A DNA stretch of 64,000 nt from Spirochaetales bacterium (GTDB taxonomy: Bacteria > Spirochaetota > Spirochaetia > Treponematales > Treponemataceae), in the NCBI GenBank assembly GCA_030540405.1, contig JAUNWH010000007.1, positions 1-64,000 of the forward strand. Reading direction: 5' to 3'. The notes under the pieces are model-generated. The model saw only the letters and a list, made by a program, of their open reading frames with translations. It was not told the origin of the DNA and made no database searches. Below, in pieces: positions 1 to 8,192 of this stretch. A program made the position numbers and the translations under genes. Within the stretch, counting starts at the first letter, position 1; the number at the start of each line of letters is the position of its first letter.

Positions 1-96
1 GTTAGGAAGTATTCCTTCAGAAATTAGATTTAACAAATATTCAAACTGTAAAAAAACAATTCAAGAAAAACGGAATGCGCTCCGATATATAAATTA

Positions 97-180
97 CCAG
101 GTGTTCAATTTATCCCCTCCCACCCATTGGAGCCTGGATGCCAAAAGGCATGGCCGGTGTAAAAGCCGGTCTTTTTATTT
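97..180 (+). ncRNA. Candidate small structured RNA ending in an intrinsic terminator
   Basis: No reading frame covers this stretch. Three hairpins follow in a row. The first pairs CCAGG (97-101) and TTCAA (104-108) with TTGGA (127-131) and CCTGG (133-137), leaving a C-rich loop at 109-126. The second is ATGCC-AAAA-GGCAT (138-151). The third pairs GGCCGG (152-157) with CCGGTC (166-171) and is followed by a T-rich tail, so it is a terminator. An A/T-rich -10-like box (TATATA/TATAAA, 86-93) would start transcription near 97-100, at the first stem; no good -35 is visible. The CCCCTCC in the loop resembles an anti-Shine-Dalgarno sequence. It could instead be the tail of an upstream transcript. No known RNA family was recognised. 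Confidence 0.4.
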
Positions 181-190
181 TAAAGACAGT

Positions 191-219
191 TTGCTTTTTT
201 AATGCAATTGGATTATCAT
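191..219 (+). promoter_or_regulatory. Sigma-70-type promoter of the trpR-like gene
   Basis: TTGCTT (191-196), a 17-base spacer and TATCAT (214-219). It lies after the terminator at 152-180 and ends 16 bases before the start codon, leaving room for the GAGG ribosome site at 227-230. Confidence 0.55.
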
Positions 220-235
220 TCTTTTAGAGGTAAAA

Positions 236-535
236 ATGCCAGAAACAAAAAACAGCCAGAACGATCAAATTAAGGAAATATGCATGCTTCTTTCAAAAAT
301 TCAAGACGAAAATCTTATATTCGATTTTTTCGGCTGTCTTTTTACAAAGTCTGAGTTGAAAGATTTTTCCAAGAGATGGAGTCTTGTAAAGGAGCTTGAC
401 GAAGGAACAACCCAGCGCGAGATTGCAAAAAAGTATAATTTGTCTTTGTGCAACATTACGAGAGGTTCAAGAGAAATGAAAAAGGAAAATTCAGCGTTCC
501 AAAAAGTTCTTACCCTCTTGAAATCGCTGAAATAA
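236..535 (+). CDS. TrpR/YerC-like helix-turn-helix repressor
   Basis: A 99-residue all-helical protein of the Trp repressor superfamily (TrpR / YerC-YecD group). The line LFTKSELKDFSKRWSLVKEL (about 35-54) matches the family core, and the helix-turn-helix is TQREIAKKYNLSLCNITRGS (about 59-78). E. coli TrpR binds tryptophan and represses trp and aro genes; many members of the YerC group have no proven ligand, so tryptophan binding here is only a possibility. A GAGG site 5 bases before the ATG supports the start. It has its own promoter after a terminator and is followed at once by a palindromic repeat, so it is probably monocistronic. Targets are unknown. The aroF promoter in this window is a candidate, but no operator match was found there. 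Confidence 0.8.
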   Translation: MPETKNSQNDQIKEICMLLSKIQDENLIFDFFGCLFTKSELKDFSKRWSLVKELDEGTTQREIAKKYNLSLCNITRGSREMKKENSAFQKVLTLLKSLK

Positions 536-554
536 CAACGAATACTTATGTCCC

Positions 555-588
555 CTACAGATTCCCGTGTCAAGCACGAGAATGACAG
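555..588. repeat. Partial copy of a palindromic repeat element
   Basis: ATTCCCGTG (561-569), loop TCAAG, CACGAGAAT (575-583), then GAC. It is a near-perfect hairpin with one mismatch. Its reverse complement has the same GTCATT...GGCTTGAC/TGCTTGAC...GAATCT plan as the larger element at 42365-42466. It lies directly behind the trpR-like stop codon and may act as an mRNA 3' end, although there is no T-tract. Confidence 0.5.
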
Positions 589-630
589 TTAAGAAGCCGT
601 TTTTATCGAAACTGCTTTTTTTATTTCGCT

Positions 631-1344
631 CTAGTTCTTGTTTATAATTTTTGTCTGGGCTTTTCCTGTTGCAATTTCAATAAAGCGCACAAAAAGCGAA
701 ACCTTGTTGTCTTCGTTCAAGTTTTTCCAGATTGAATTTGCAGTTTCTTCTATAGAAGTTCCGTCCAGTTCCAAAAGCTCAGGCTCGCCTTCAAAGCTAG
801 GAAGAGGATTTCCGTTCTGCATATAAGTGTGAATGTAGCGGCCGATTCCTGCGCGCGGATTTTCATAGTCAAAAGTGTACCTATTTACAGAAGATTCGTT
901 TCCGCAGTCGCTCTTTAAAATCGACATTGAAAAATTAAAGCTTCCGTTTTCAACTTCAAGCAATGCTGAAATGCGCGGAGTAAAATTCGGAGAGTCCGGC
1001 TCAAACTTTCTTGACTGCAATGATTTTTCAAAGCTAAGTCCATTTTTAAGTCCGTCATAAACTGTGTCTGTCTGGTCGCCGTTTGTTACAATTGTCTTGG
1101 CTCCAAGAATTTTTACAGGCGCATAAATTATAAGGCTTGGGTCTGTAAGTTTTGAAGGGTCAAACGCCTGTGTGCGGATTCCGTCTCCGTCTTCCACAAA
1201 AATTCTATTGCGGCTGTTTTCGCTTCTTCCCATAATCCAATAGGCAGAAACCGCGTATTTTCCGTCGGCGGATTTTCCTACAATAATTCCGCGTCCAGGA
1301 TATTCGTTTTTAGAAAGAGCCTCTTTCAATGTTTTTTGAATCAT
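631..1344 (-). CDS. IMP cyclohydrolase-like protein (PurO family)
   Basis: A 237-residue protein resembling the archaeal-type IMP cyclohydrolase PurO. Members close the ring of FAICAR to give IMP, the last step of purine synthesis, as an alternative to the C-terminal activity of PurH. The diagnostic start YPGRGIIVGKS (about 15-25), then AYWIMGRSENSRNRIF (about 34-49), and the later NPRAGIGRYIHTY (about 161-173) fit the family. A GGAGG site sits 6 bases before the ATG. It is a single minus-strand gene between the palindromic repeat and a divergent isomerase gene. Whether the bacterial version has this activity cannot be told from sequence alone. The family assignment is fairly secure, the reaction less so. 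Confidence 0.72.
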   Translation of the reverse strand: MIQKTLKEALSKNEYPGRGIIVGKSADGKYAVSAYWIMGRSENSRNRIFVEDGDGIRTQAFDPSKLTDPSLIIYAPVKILGAKTIVTNGDQTDTVYDGLKNGLSFEKSLQSRKFEPDSPNFTPRISALLEVENGSFNFSMSILKSDCGNESSVNRYTFDYENPRAGIGRYIHTYMQNGNPLPSFEGEPELLELDGTSIEETANSIWKNLNEDNKVSLFVRFIEIATGKAQTKIINKN

Positions 1345-1363
1345 AATTCCTCCGAATAAACTT

Positions 1364-1369
1364 AGTATA
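1364..1369 (-). promoter_or_regulatory. Extended -10 promoter of the PurO-like gene
   Basis: On the minus strand TGCTATACT forms an extended -10 (TG, one base, TATACT), 19 bases before the start codon. The -35 region is weak, as is usual for extended -10 promoters. Confidence 0.5.
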
Positions 1370-1474
1370 GCATGAAATAAAAAGTTTGTGTATTGAAAGG
1401 CAAAACGCGCGCAAAAATTTTATGAAGCCACTAAAAACTAACTGCAAAGTGATTTTTTACAGAAGAGCTTTACA

Positions 1475-1503
1475 TTGACACTTGTATTTTACAATGATAA
1501 AAT
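1475..1503 (+). promoter_or_regulatory. Consensus promoter of the isomerase gene
   Basis: TTGACA (1475-1480), 17-base spacer, TAAAAT (1498-1503). Transcription would begin near 1510, leaving about 35 bases before the ATG at 1545. Confidence 0.7.
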
Positions 1504-1544
1504 AGTTTCACTTCTATTTATATATAAAAAGGATGAATCTTCTT

Positions 1545-3062
1545 ATGGATCAAGAAAACAAAATCACTGAACAGAAAACAAAAAAAGACAGTTCAAAAAT
1601 CGGAGCTGTAATCATACTTGTAATTTCGGCGCTGGTATTTCTTCCCTTTGGAGCTAGCGCAGTTTTCCAGTCAATTTTCAACAAGCAAAAGGCAAGCAAT
1701 TTTGGCTCTTATAATGGAAAAAATATAACTTACGAGCCTGGCTCAGACTTCTATATCGCGGTTTCAAATCTTGCGCAGTCATATCAGGCTAGCGGCTACA
1801 AAGTTGATGAAAATTCATACTACCGCATTATGAGAGAAGCTTTTTATCAGACTGTGATCAACATGGCGTTCACTGACTCAGTAAAAAAATCAGGCTACAT
1901 AGTTCCAAAAGAAGCTGTAAACAGATTCGTAATCGAAAGATTCACAGATCCTTCAACAGGAAAATTCTCACAGAAGGCTTACAATCAGACAAGCGCAGTT
2001 GAACTTGAAAAACTAAGAAAGGACATTGAAGGCAACCTTGTTTACAGACGCTATTTCTACGACTTGTTCGGAACTGACAATTCAGATTCGTTCAACGGCG
2101 CTCCATTGTACGGACTTAAAAGAAGCGGCGCGGAAAAGAAATTCCTTGCTTCAATGGGAGCAGAAAAACATTCATTTGACACAGTCGCATTCAGCACATC
2201 AAACTTTCCAAAAGAAGAAGCTGTAAAATTCGGAAAAGAAAACGCTGAAAAATTTATCAAGTACGATCTTTCCGTAATTACTGTTGACGATGAGCAGGAA
2301 GCAAAGGCTCTCTTAAAGCAGATAAATGGAAACGAAATTACATTTGCAGATGCCGCAAGCGAAAAATCCCAGAAATATTATTCTGACGCAGAAGGAAAAA
2401 ATGCAGGCGCATACCGCTATCAAATTGAAAACATGCTTGACAACGTGGATTCACTTGCAGAGCTTGAAAAACTTCAGAAAGATGAAATCAGCGCAGTTAT
2501 AAAAACAAAACGCGGATATTCAATATTCAAGTGCGACGGTTCTGTAGCTGCAGCGGATTTTGAAGACAGCGCAGTTCAGGACGCAGTTCTTGGCTACATA
2601 AACTCAAACGAAAAAAGCTACATTGAAAACTACTTCCTTGAAATTGCAGAAAACTTTGTTTCAGAAGCTGCTATTTCAAGTTTTGACAGCGCATGCAAAA
2701 AATTCAATGTGGAAAAATCAGAAGTTCAGCCTTTCCCTGTAAATTACGGAAGCTCTAGCATTTACTCTTCTGTTTCTGAAACTGGACCGCTTGCAAGAAT
2801 CGCTTCAAATGAAGAAGCCTACAAAACAGCATTCTCCTTAAAGCAGGACGAAATCAGCTCGCCGTTTATTCTTGGTTCAAATATCGTTGTTCTTAAATGC
2901 ACAGGAATTCAGACTGAAGAAGTGGAAGATGCAAGCGAAACAGAAATCCGCAACGCAGACTTAAACACAGCAAATTCCGCTCTTTTTGCAAATCCAAAAG
3001 TTGTAGATAATTTCTTTGCAACTTACATTACTCTCATGAGTGAAAACAAAAACAGGAAATAA
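1545..3062 (+). CDS. Membrane-anchored SurA/PpiD-like peptidyl-prolyl isomerase
   Basis: A 505-residue protein with a short charged cytoplasmic end, one hydrophobic segment (AVIILVISALVFLPFGASAV) and a large extracytoplasmic part. The early region has the look of a SurA N-terminal chaperone domain. The middle, from YDLSVITVDDEQEAKALL to RGYSIFKCDGS, reads as a parvulin-type (PpiC) rotamase fold. Proteins of this build fold exported proteins at the periplasmic face of the inner membrane. The ATG at 1533 abuts the AAGGA site, so the ATG at 1545, 12 bases from it, is preferred. The next gene starts 2 bases after the stop codon. The exact isomerase residues are not clear, so activity is inferred. 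Confidence 0.75.
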   Translation: MDQENKITEQKTKKDSSKIGAVIILVISALVFLPFGASAVFQSIFNKQKASNFGSYNGKNITYEPGSDFYIAVSNLAQSYQASGYKVDENSYYRIMREAFYQTVINMAFTDSVKKSGYIVPKEAVNRFVIERFTDPSTGKFSQKAYNQTSAVELEKLRKDIEGNLVYRRYFYDLFGTDNSDSFNGAPLYGLKRSGAEKKFLASMGAEKHSFDTVAFSTSNFPKEEAVKFGKENAEKFIKYDLSVITVDDEQEAKALLKQINGNEITFADAASEKSQKYYSDAEGKNAGAYRYQIENMLDNVDSLAELEKLQKDEISAVIKTKRGYSIFKCDGSVAAADFEDSAVQDAVLGYINSNEKSYIENYFLEIAENFVSEAAISSFDSACKKFNVEKSEVQPFPVNYGSSSIYSSVSETGPLARIASNEEAYKTAFSLKQDEISSPFILGSNIVVLKCTGIQTEEVEDASETEIRNADLNTANSALFANPKVVDNFFATYITLMSENKNRK

Positions 3063-3063
3063 A

Positions 3064-4692
3064 TTGAACGAATCAGTTCAGGAGAAGCCCCGTCTGGTAA
3101 ATGCCGGCCAGGGCTTTTCTGTTTTAAAGACAGTAGAATACAAGTGCCGCTTTTTATATTCAAAGTACAATCCTGCGAAGGCAATTGAAACTTACATAGA
3201 CAAAATGCAGGTTTTGAGCGGAACTCTCATAATTGCCTGCTCTCCTCTTCTTTGGTACGGAATTGAAAAATTAAAATCGCTTCTGCCGGAAAATTGTGAA
3301 ATCATCGCGCTGGAAAATGACGAGAACCTTTTTGAACTTGCAATGCAAAACAACAGCGCAAACGTTCCGTTGTTTAAACTAAGTGAAGGCAGAAAAATAG
3401 ATTCATTTGTAAGAACCCTTTGCAAGGGCGGAAGCATAAAGCGCGCATTAAAGATTGACTTTAGTGCGGGAGTAAGCTTTGCAAAAGAAAAGTTTGATTT
3501 TACAGCCAATGCAATAAGTGAAGTAATCGCCACATTTTGGAAAAACAGAATTACACTTGTAAAATTCGGGCGGCTTTTTTCCAAGAATTTTTTAAGGAAC
3601 ATTGCGCGTCTTGAAAAATCAAAAATATTGGAAGATGTTGCAAAGACAGTTTCAAAGCCATTGCTTGTTTTGGGCGCAGGCGAAGGACTGGACAGCTTGC
3701 CGTATTCAAATTTCAGTCCAAGTGACTTTTTTATAATTGCAGTTGATGCCGCATTGTCTCCATTGCTAGCAAGAAAAATAATGCCGGATGCGGTTGTTAC
3801 AATGGAAAGCCAGCTTGCAATCGAGAAAGCATTTTTAGATGCAAAGAACAAGAAAATTCTTTTGTTTGCAGATTTGTGCGCAAGACCTGAAGCCACAAAA
3901 ATTCTTGGCGGAAATACAATCTGGTTTGCAACAAAATATGCTGATGGAATTTTTTTTGACAATCTAAAAAAAGAAAGCGTCATTAGAAGTTTTATTGAGC
4001 CAATGGGTTCTGTTGGGCTTGCGGCAACATATATTGCGCTAAAGCTTAGAAGCAGTTTTTCTGTTCCTGTTTTTGTTGCAGGCTTGGACTTTAGCTATTC
4101 AATAGGAACAACGCACGCAAAAAGCACTATGGCTTTAAAGCAGCGTTTTATAACTTCAGGCAGGCTTGCTCCACTAGAAAACTATGATGCGGCTTTTTCT
4201 ATAGCGGCGAAAACTGTCATTTCAAAAAACGGAAAAAAAATATGCAGCACAAAAATCCTTTTGCAGTACGCCCAGCAGTTCAAGCTGATGTTCCAAAATG
4301 AAAAAAATCTTTTTGACTGCTCAAGCACAGGAATAAATCTTGGAATACCACAAACCAGCCTTTTTACAATACAAGAAAATCCGTCAAAAGAAAAATGCAA
4401 ATCACACAAAAATGTTTCAAACTTCTGTGAAAAAGAAAAAAGAAAGCTTGAAGAACTTAGAAGCCTGCTTTCAGATGGGGAAAAGTCGCCTTTTAGAAAT
4501 AATTCATCTAAAGAAATTTCTCTTAGCGAGCAGATAAAAAAACTTGCGGAAGAACGAGAATATCTTTTTCTGCATTTTCCTGATGGCTACGCATTCAAAA
4601 TGGAGCAGTCATTTTTAAAAAGAATCAGGGCAGAAACAGATTTTTTTATAAAGCAGCTTGAAATCGCCATAAGGGAGAACAAGCCGCTTTAG
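3064..4692 (+). CDS. DUF115 / MptE-like protein (motility-associated)
   Basis: About 542 residues. The middle carries the DUF115 / 6-hydroxymethylpterin diphosphokinase MptE-like fold: LLVLGAGEGLDSLPY, then FIIAVDAALSPLLARKIMPD and AVVTMESQL, a Rossmann-like domain, followed by FVAGLDFSYSIG. In Campylobacter and spirochaetes related proteins sit near motility genes and are linked to flagellin glycosylation; that role is only a possibility here. The C-terminus is helical and charged. A TTG at 3064 has AGGA 6 bases upstream and follows the preceding stop by one base; a GTG at 3040 overlapping the previous gene is an alternative. It is convergent with lepA, 3 bases apart. Confidence 0.65.
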   Translation: MNESVQEKPRLVNAGQGFSVLKTVEYKCRFLYSKYNPAKAIETYIDKMQVLSGTLIIACSPLLWYGIEKLKSLLPENCEIIALENDENLFELAMQNNSANVPLFKLSEGRKIDSFVRTLCKGGSIKRALKIDFSAGVSFAKEKFDFTANAISEVIATFWKNRITLVKFGRLFSKNFLRNIARLEKSKILEDVAKTVSKPLLVLGAGEGLDSLPYSNFSPSDFFIIAVDAALSPLLARKIMPDAVVTMESQLAIEKAFLDAKNKKILLFADLCARPEATKILGGNTIWFATKYADGIFFDNLKKESVIRSFIEPMGSVGLAATYIALKLRSSFSVPVFVAGLDFSYSIGTTHAKSTMALKQRFITSGRLAPLENYDAAFSIAAKTVISKNGKKICSTKILLQYAQQFKLMFQNEKNLFDCSSTGINLGIPQTSLFTIQENPSKEKCKSHKNVSNFCEKEKRKLEELRSLLSDGEKSPFRNNSSKEISLSEQIKKLAEEREYLFLHFPDGYAFKMEQSFLKRIRAETDFFIKQLEIAIRENKPL

Positions 4693-4695
4693 TTT

Positions 4696-6501
4696 TTAAG
4701 AATCTTCTTTTTCCTTTAAGACAGCAAGGAATGCGCTCTGCGGAAGCTCCACGTTTCCTGCCATAAGCATTCTCTTTTTTCCGGCTTTTTGCTTTTCAAG
4801 AAGCTTGCGTTTTCTTGTTACGTCTCCGCCGTAGCATTTTGCAAGAACATCTTTTCTAACAGGATTTACAGTTTCTCTTGCAATTATTTGGCTTCCGATT
4901 GCACCCTGGATTGCGACTTTAAACTGCTGCCGGGCAATTTCTCCTTTTAGTCGTTCACAGACAACTTTTGCGCGTTCAACAGCACTCGGTCTGTAGCAAA
5001 GCTGAGCCAACGCGTCAACAGGTTTTGAATTTATTAGAATATCAATTTTTATCAAGTCGGTCGGTCGGTAGTCTATAACTTCATAGTCAAAGCTTGCATA
5101 TCCGCGGCTATAAGATTTAAGCTTATCATAAAAATCAAAAAGAACTTCAGAAAGCGGCATTTCATAAGTAAGCTCAACACGCTTTTCATCAAGGTACTGC
5201 ATATTTTTTTGTGTTCCGCGCTTTAGACGGCAAAGTTCCATGATAGAGCCAAGATACTCTGCAGGAGTGATTATTGAAGCTTTTATGTAAGGCTCTTGCG
5301 AAGACTCAATTTTTCCTTCAGGATAGTCAGCAGGATTGTCTACAAAAATTTCTTCATGGCCGGGAATCTTTACTTTGTACTTTACGCTTGGAGCAGTAAA
5401 AATTACAATTTGGTCAAAGTCCCTCTCAAGACGCTCCTGGATTATTTCCAAATGAAGCAATCCCAAAAAGCCGCATCTAAAGCCGTTTCCAAGCGCAAGG
5501 GAATTATCCTTCTCATAAATAAGAGACGCATCATTAAGCTTAAGTTTTTCCATTGCCTCTTTGAGCTCTTCGTAGTCATTTGAATCAATCGGGTAAATTG
5601 AAGAGAATACAACAGGCTTTACTTCCTTGAATCCTGGCAAAGGAGAAGCGGCCGGCTTTGAAGCAAGAGTCACAGTGTCGCCAACGCTTACATCGCTTAC
5701 AGTTTTTATTCCGGCAATAATGTAGCCAACGTCTCCAGCTTCAAGAACACCAGTTTCTTCATACTTAATTTTGAAAACGCCAACTTGTTCCACTTTATAG
5801 TCAGTGCTGTTGCTCATAAAGCGGATTATGTCGCCAGTTTTTACGCGTCCTTCCATAACTCTCAAATGGACAATAACACCGCGGTACTCATCGTAATGGC
5901 AGTCAAAAATCAAAGCCTGAAGCGGCGCATTCACATCACCTTTTGGCGGCGGAAACTTTGTAACAATGGCTTCAAGCAAATCATCAATTCCTTCTCCTGT
6001 TTTCGCGCTTACAAGCTGAGCTTCAGAAGATTCAAGTCCCAAGTCATGGTCGATTTGTTTTTTTACAGATTCAACATCCGCGCTTGCAAGATCAATTTTA
6101 TTTATGACAGGAACAATTGTCAGGTCGTGTTCCATTGCCATGTAAAGGTTGCTTACGGTCTGGCTTTCAACACCTTGAGTAGCATCAATAAGAAGCAAAG
6201 CGCCTTCACAAGAAGCAATCGCGCGGCTTACTTCATAGCTAAAGTCAACATGTCCCGGAGTGTCAACAAAATTCAGCTCGTAGTCATGTCCGTCTTTTGC
6301 CTTGTACGGAATTGTAACAGCCTGGCTTTTTATTGTAATTCCACGCTCGCGCTCAATATCCATGTTGTCAAGAATTTGATTTTTCATCTGGCGGTCTTCA
6401 ACAATTTTTGCTTTTTGAATAAGCCTGTCCGCCAAAGTTGATTTTCCATGATCAATGTGCGCTGTAATACAAAAATTCCGCTTATACTTTAATTCTGTCA
6501 T
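4696..6501 (-). CDS. lepA: Elongation factor 4 (LepA)
   Basis: A full-length 601-residue translational GTPase. The P-loop AHIDHGKSTLADRL is near residues 14-27, the switch motif RERGITIKSQAV near 52-63, DTPGHVDF near 78-85 and NKID near 133-136. The LepA-specific C-terminal domain is intact (GGDVTRKRKLLEKQKAGKKR). EF4 binds stalled or mis-translocated ribosomes and influences elongation and biogenesis. It lies 26 bases downstream of the HtrA-like gene and is probably the last gene of the tilS transcript. An AAGGA site precedes the ATG. Confidence 0.97.
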   Translation of the reverse strand: MTELKYKRNFCITAHIDHGKSTLADRLIQKAKIVEDRQMKNQILDNMDIERERGITIKSQAVTIPYKAKDGHDYELNFVDTPGHVDFSYEVSRAIASCEGALLLIDATQGVESQTVSNLYMAMEHDLTIVPVINKIDLASADVESVKKQIDHDLGLESSEAQLVSAKTGEGIDDLLEAIVTKFPPPKGDVNAPLQALIFDCHYDEYRGVIVHLRVMEGRVKTGDIIRFMSNSTDYKVEQVGVFKIKYEETGVLEAGDVGYIIAGIKTVSDVSVGDTVTLASKPAASPLPGFKEVKPVVFSSIYPIDSNDYEELKEAMEKLKLNDASLIYEKDNSLALGNGFRCGFLGLLHLEIIQERLERDFDQIVIFTAPSVKYKVKIPGHEEIFVDNPADYPEGKIESSQEPYIKASIITPAEYLGSIMELCRLKRGTQKNMQYLDEKRVELTYEMPLSEVLFDFYDKLKSYSRGYASFDYEVIDYRPTDLIKIDILINSKPVDALAQLCYRPSAVERAKVVCERLKGEIARQQFKVAIQGAIGSQIIARETVNPVRKDVLAKCYGGDVTRKRKLLEKQKAGKKRMLMAGNVELPQSAFLAVLKEKEDS

Positions 6502-6527
6502 TTTTATTCCTTTTTTTCTGTTTAGTT

Positions 6528-8192
6528 TTAAAAATAATACGGACTGTCCAGTCCTGCTGAAAATCCGAGGCTCACATCAAGATAGCCGTTTTTTCTTTTC
6601 TTTGCGTAAAGCTTTATGTATGCGGCTTCTTTTTCCGGGCTAAAATCAATTCCAAGAAGCTCGATAGGATCATTTTCGCTGAATCCAGTTTCATCCGCAA
6701 CAGAGCCTTTTATAATTTTTACTATAGAATATTTTTTCTTATTTGAAGGAGAAACTCTTACCATCTTCATTCCGAACATCGGATAAAAAGAATTTTCAAG
6801 TGAATCACGTTTAAAAAATTCATAGCCTGGAGACGACGGACGTTTTTCAAGATAAACAATTTTTTCAGATTCAATTCCATCCGAAGAAAAAATTCCAAGT
6901 TTTGTTATAATTCCAGAAGGCTGTTTCATAAACGCAATCTGCAAATCCGCAAGCGAATTAATTTTCTCGCCATTAACGGAAAGCACAACATCATCTTCTT
7001 TAATTCCTGCACGGTCTGCGCTTCCGCCCGGCAAAACATAAAAAACGGCAACACCTTCATTCTTTGCGCCTGAACCTGGAAGCCGCTTTGTCTTTCCATA
7101 AGAAGAAACCCAAGGATGCTCGCGCTCGCCTCCATTAAACAAAAACGGAAGCTCATTTTTTAAGTATTCAACTGGAATTGCAAAGTTAAGTCCCTGAAAA
7201 TTCTGAACTCCGGCAAAAACAACAGCCTGAACCCTTCCCTTTTCATCAATCAAAGGTCCGCCGGAATTTCCGCTGTTAATAGCCGCATCAACTTGAAAAA
7301 CAGTTCCAGCCGTAAAAAGCTGCCTGTCCGTTGAAGAAATTATTCCGCTTGTCAAAGTTTTTTCCAATCCCAAAGGAGAGCCAATTGCATAAACTTTATC
7401 GCCCACAGAAAGGTCGCTGCTAGAACCAAGAGCAAAAACATAAGGCGCATCGATTTCAGTTTTTAAAAGAGCCAAATCCAAAGTCTTGTCATATCCAACA
7501 ACTTTTGCAGGAATTCTAGTATCTGGATCTTCCGCAAGTTTTATATACAGCCTTGAAAATCCTTCATATTTTTTGTCAACCATGTCAGCTATAACGTGAT
7601 GATTTGTTACAATATATCCGTCTTTTGAAATAAAAAAGCCGCTTCCCAAAACAGCATCCGCATATCCGATTCCACGCTGAATTTTTATTCCCTTGTCAAC
7701 AAAAACAGTTACCGTTCCTTTTATCATGTCGGAAACACTTGCATTTGAAACAGAAGGAACAGAACTTCCCGGAACATTTTTGTAAGCTAAAGTTTCCAGT
7801 TCGTTTTTTGACTTTGAAATTAAATTCAATTCGGAATATCCTGCTGCTTCCAAAGACAAATAATATCCAAGCGCATCAAAATATTTTTTTTCATCTATAG
7901 CACGAATGCAAGATTCCAGGCAAATTTTAATTGTCTGCTCAAAAATCTGCTTGCATTTTTCATTTGAAGAAATTTTATCATACAAAAGTTTTGCACGCCA
8001 CAAAGATTTTATTTCATTTTCCTTTGAAAGTTTTTCAATAAGATCGATTTCAATGTCAACTGCGCGTTCTTCACTGTAATCAACAGGAACAAAAATTTCA
8101 CTGCCGCCTTTTATTGTTCCGCAGGAAAAAACAAGCAGAACACAACCAATCACAAAAAACAAACTAAAAAGTTTTTTAATTTTTATTTTCAT
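6528..8192 (-). CDS. HtrA/DegP-like serine protease lipoprotein with PDZ domain
   Basis: 554 residues. The start is a lipoprotein signal peptide with lipobox VFSC (Cys24). A 120-residue helical region comes before the trypsin-like domain. The catalytic triad is visible: His199 in TNHHVI, Asp239 in TLDLALLK and Ser310 in NSGNSGGPL. A PDZ domain follows near 370-450 (GSADRAGIKEDDVVLSVNG), and a second PDZ-like segment is possible near 470-515. DegP/DegS-type enzymes degrade misfolded envelope proteins. A lipid anchor and the extra N-terminal helical domain are unlike classical DegP. It overlaps the upstream secreted-protein gene by 17 bases, suggesting coupled translation. Confidence 0.88.
   Translation of the reverse strand: MKIKIKKLFSLFFVIGCVLLVFSCGTIKGGSEIFVPVDYSEERAVDIEIDLIEKLSKENEIKSLWRAKLLYDKISSNEKCKQIFEQTIKICLESCIRAIDEKKYFDALGYYLSLEAAGYSELNLISKSKNELETLAYKNVPGSSVPSVSNASVSDMIKGTVTVFVDKGIKIQRGIGYADAVLGSGFFISKDGYIVTNHHVIADMVDKKYEGFSRLYIKLAEDPDTRIPAKVVGYDKTLDLALLKTEIDAPYVFALGSSSDLSVGDKVYAIGSPLGLEKTLTSGIISSTDRQLFTAGTVFQVDAAINSGNSGGPLIDEKGRVQAVVFAGVQNFQGLNFAIPVEYLKNELPFLFNGGEREHPWVSSYGKTKRLPGSGAKNEGVAVFYVLPGGSADRAGIKEDDVVLSVNGEKINSLADLQIAFMKQPSGIITKLGIFSSDGIESEKIVYLEKRPSSPGYEFFKRDSLENSFYPMFGMKMVRVSPSNKKKYSIVKIIKGSVADETGFSENDPIELLGIDFSPEKEAAYIKLYAKKRKNGYLDVSLGFSAGLDSPYYF

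Noticed and set aside
3192-3983. 263-residue minus-strand frame within the DUF115 gene
   Set aside because: Shadow rich in Phe and Ser from A-rich codons of the real gene; no start signals.
5785-6441. 218-residue plus-strand frame within lepA
   Set aside because: Antisense shadow of the fully conserved lepA frame, with no ribosome site or family match.
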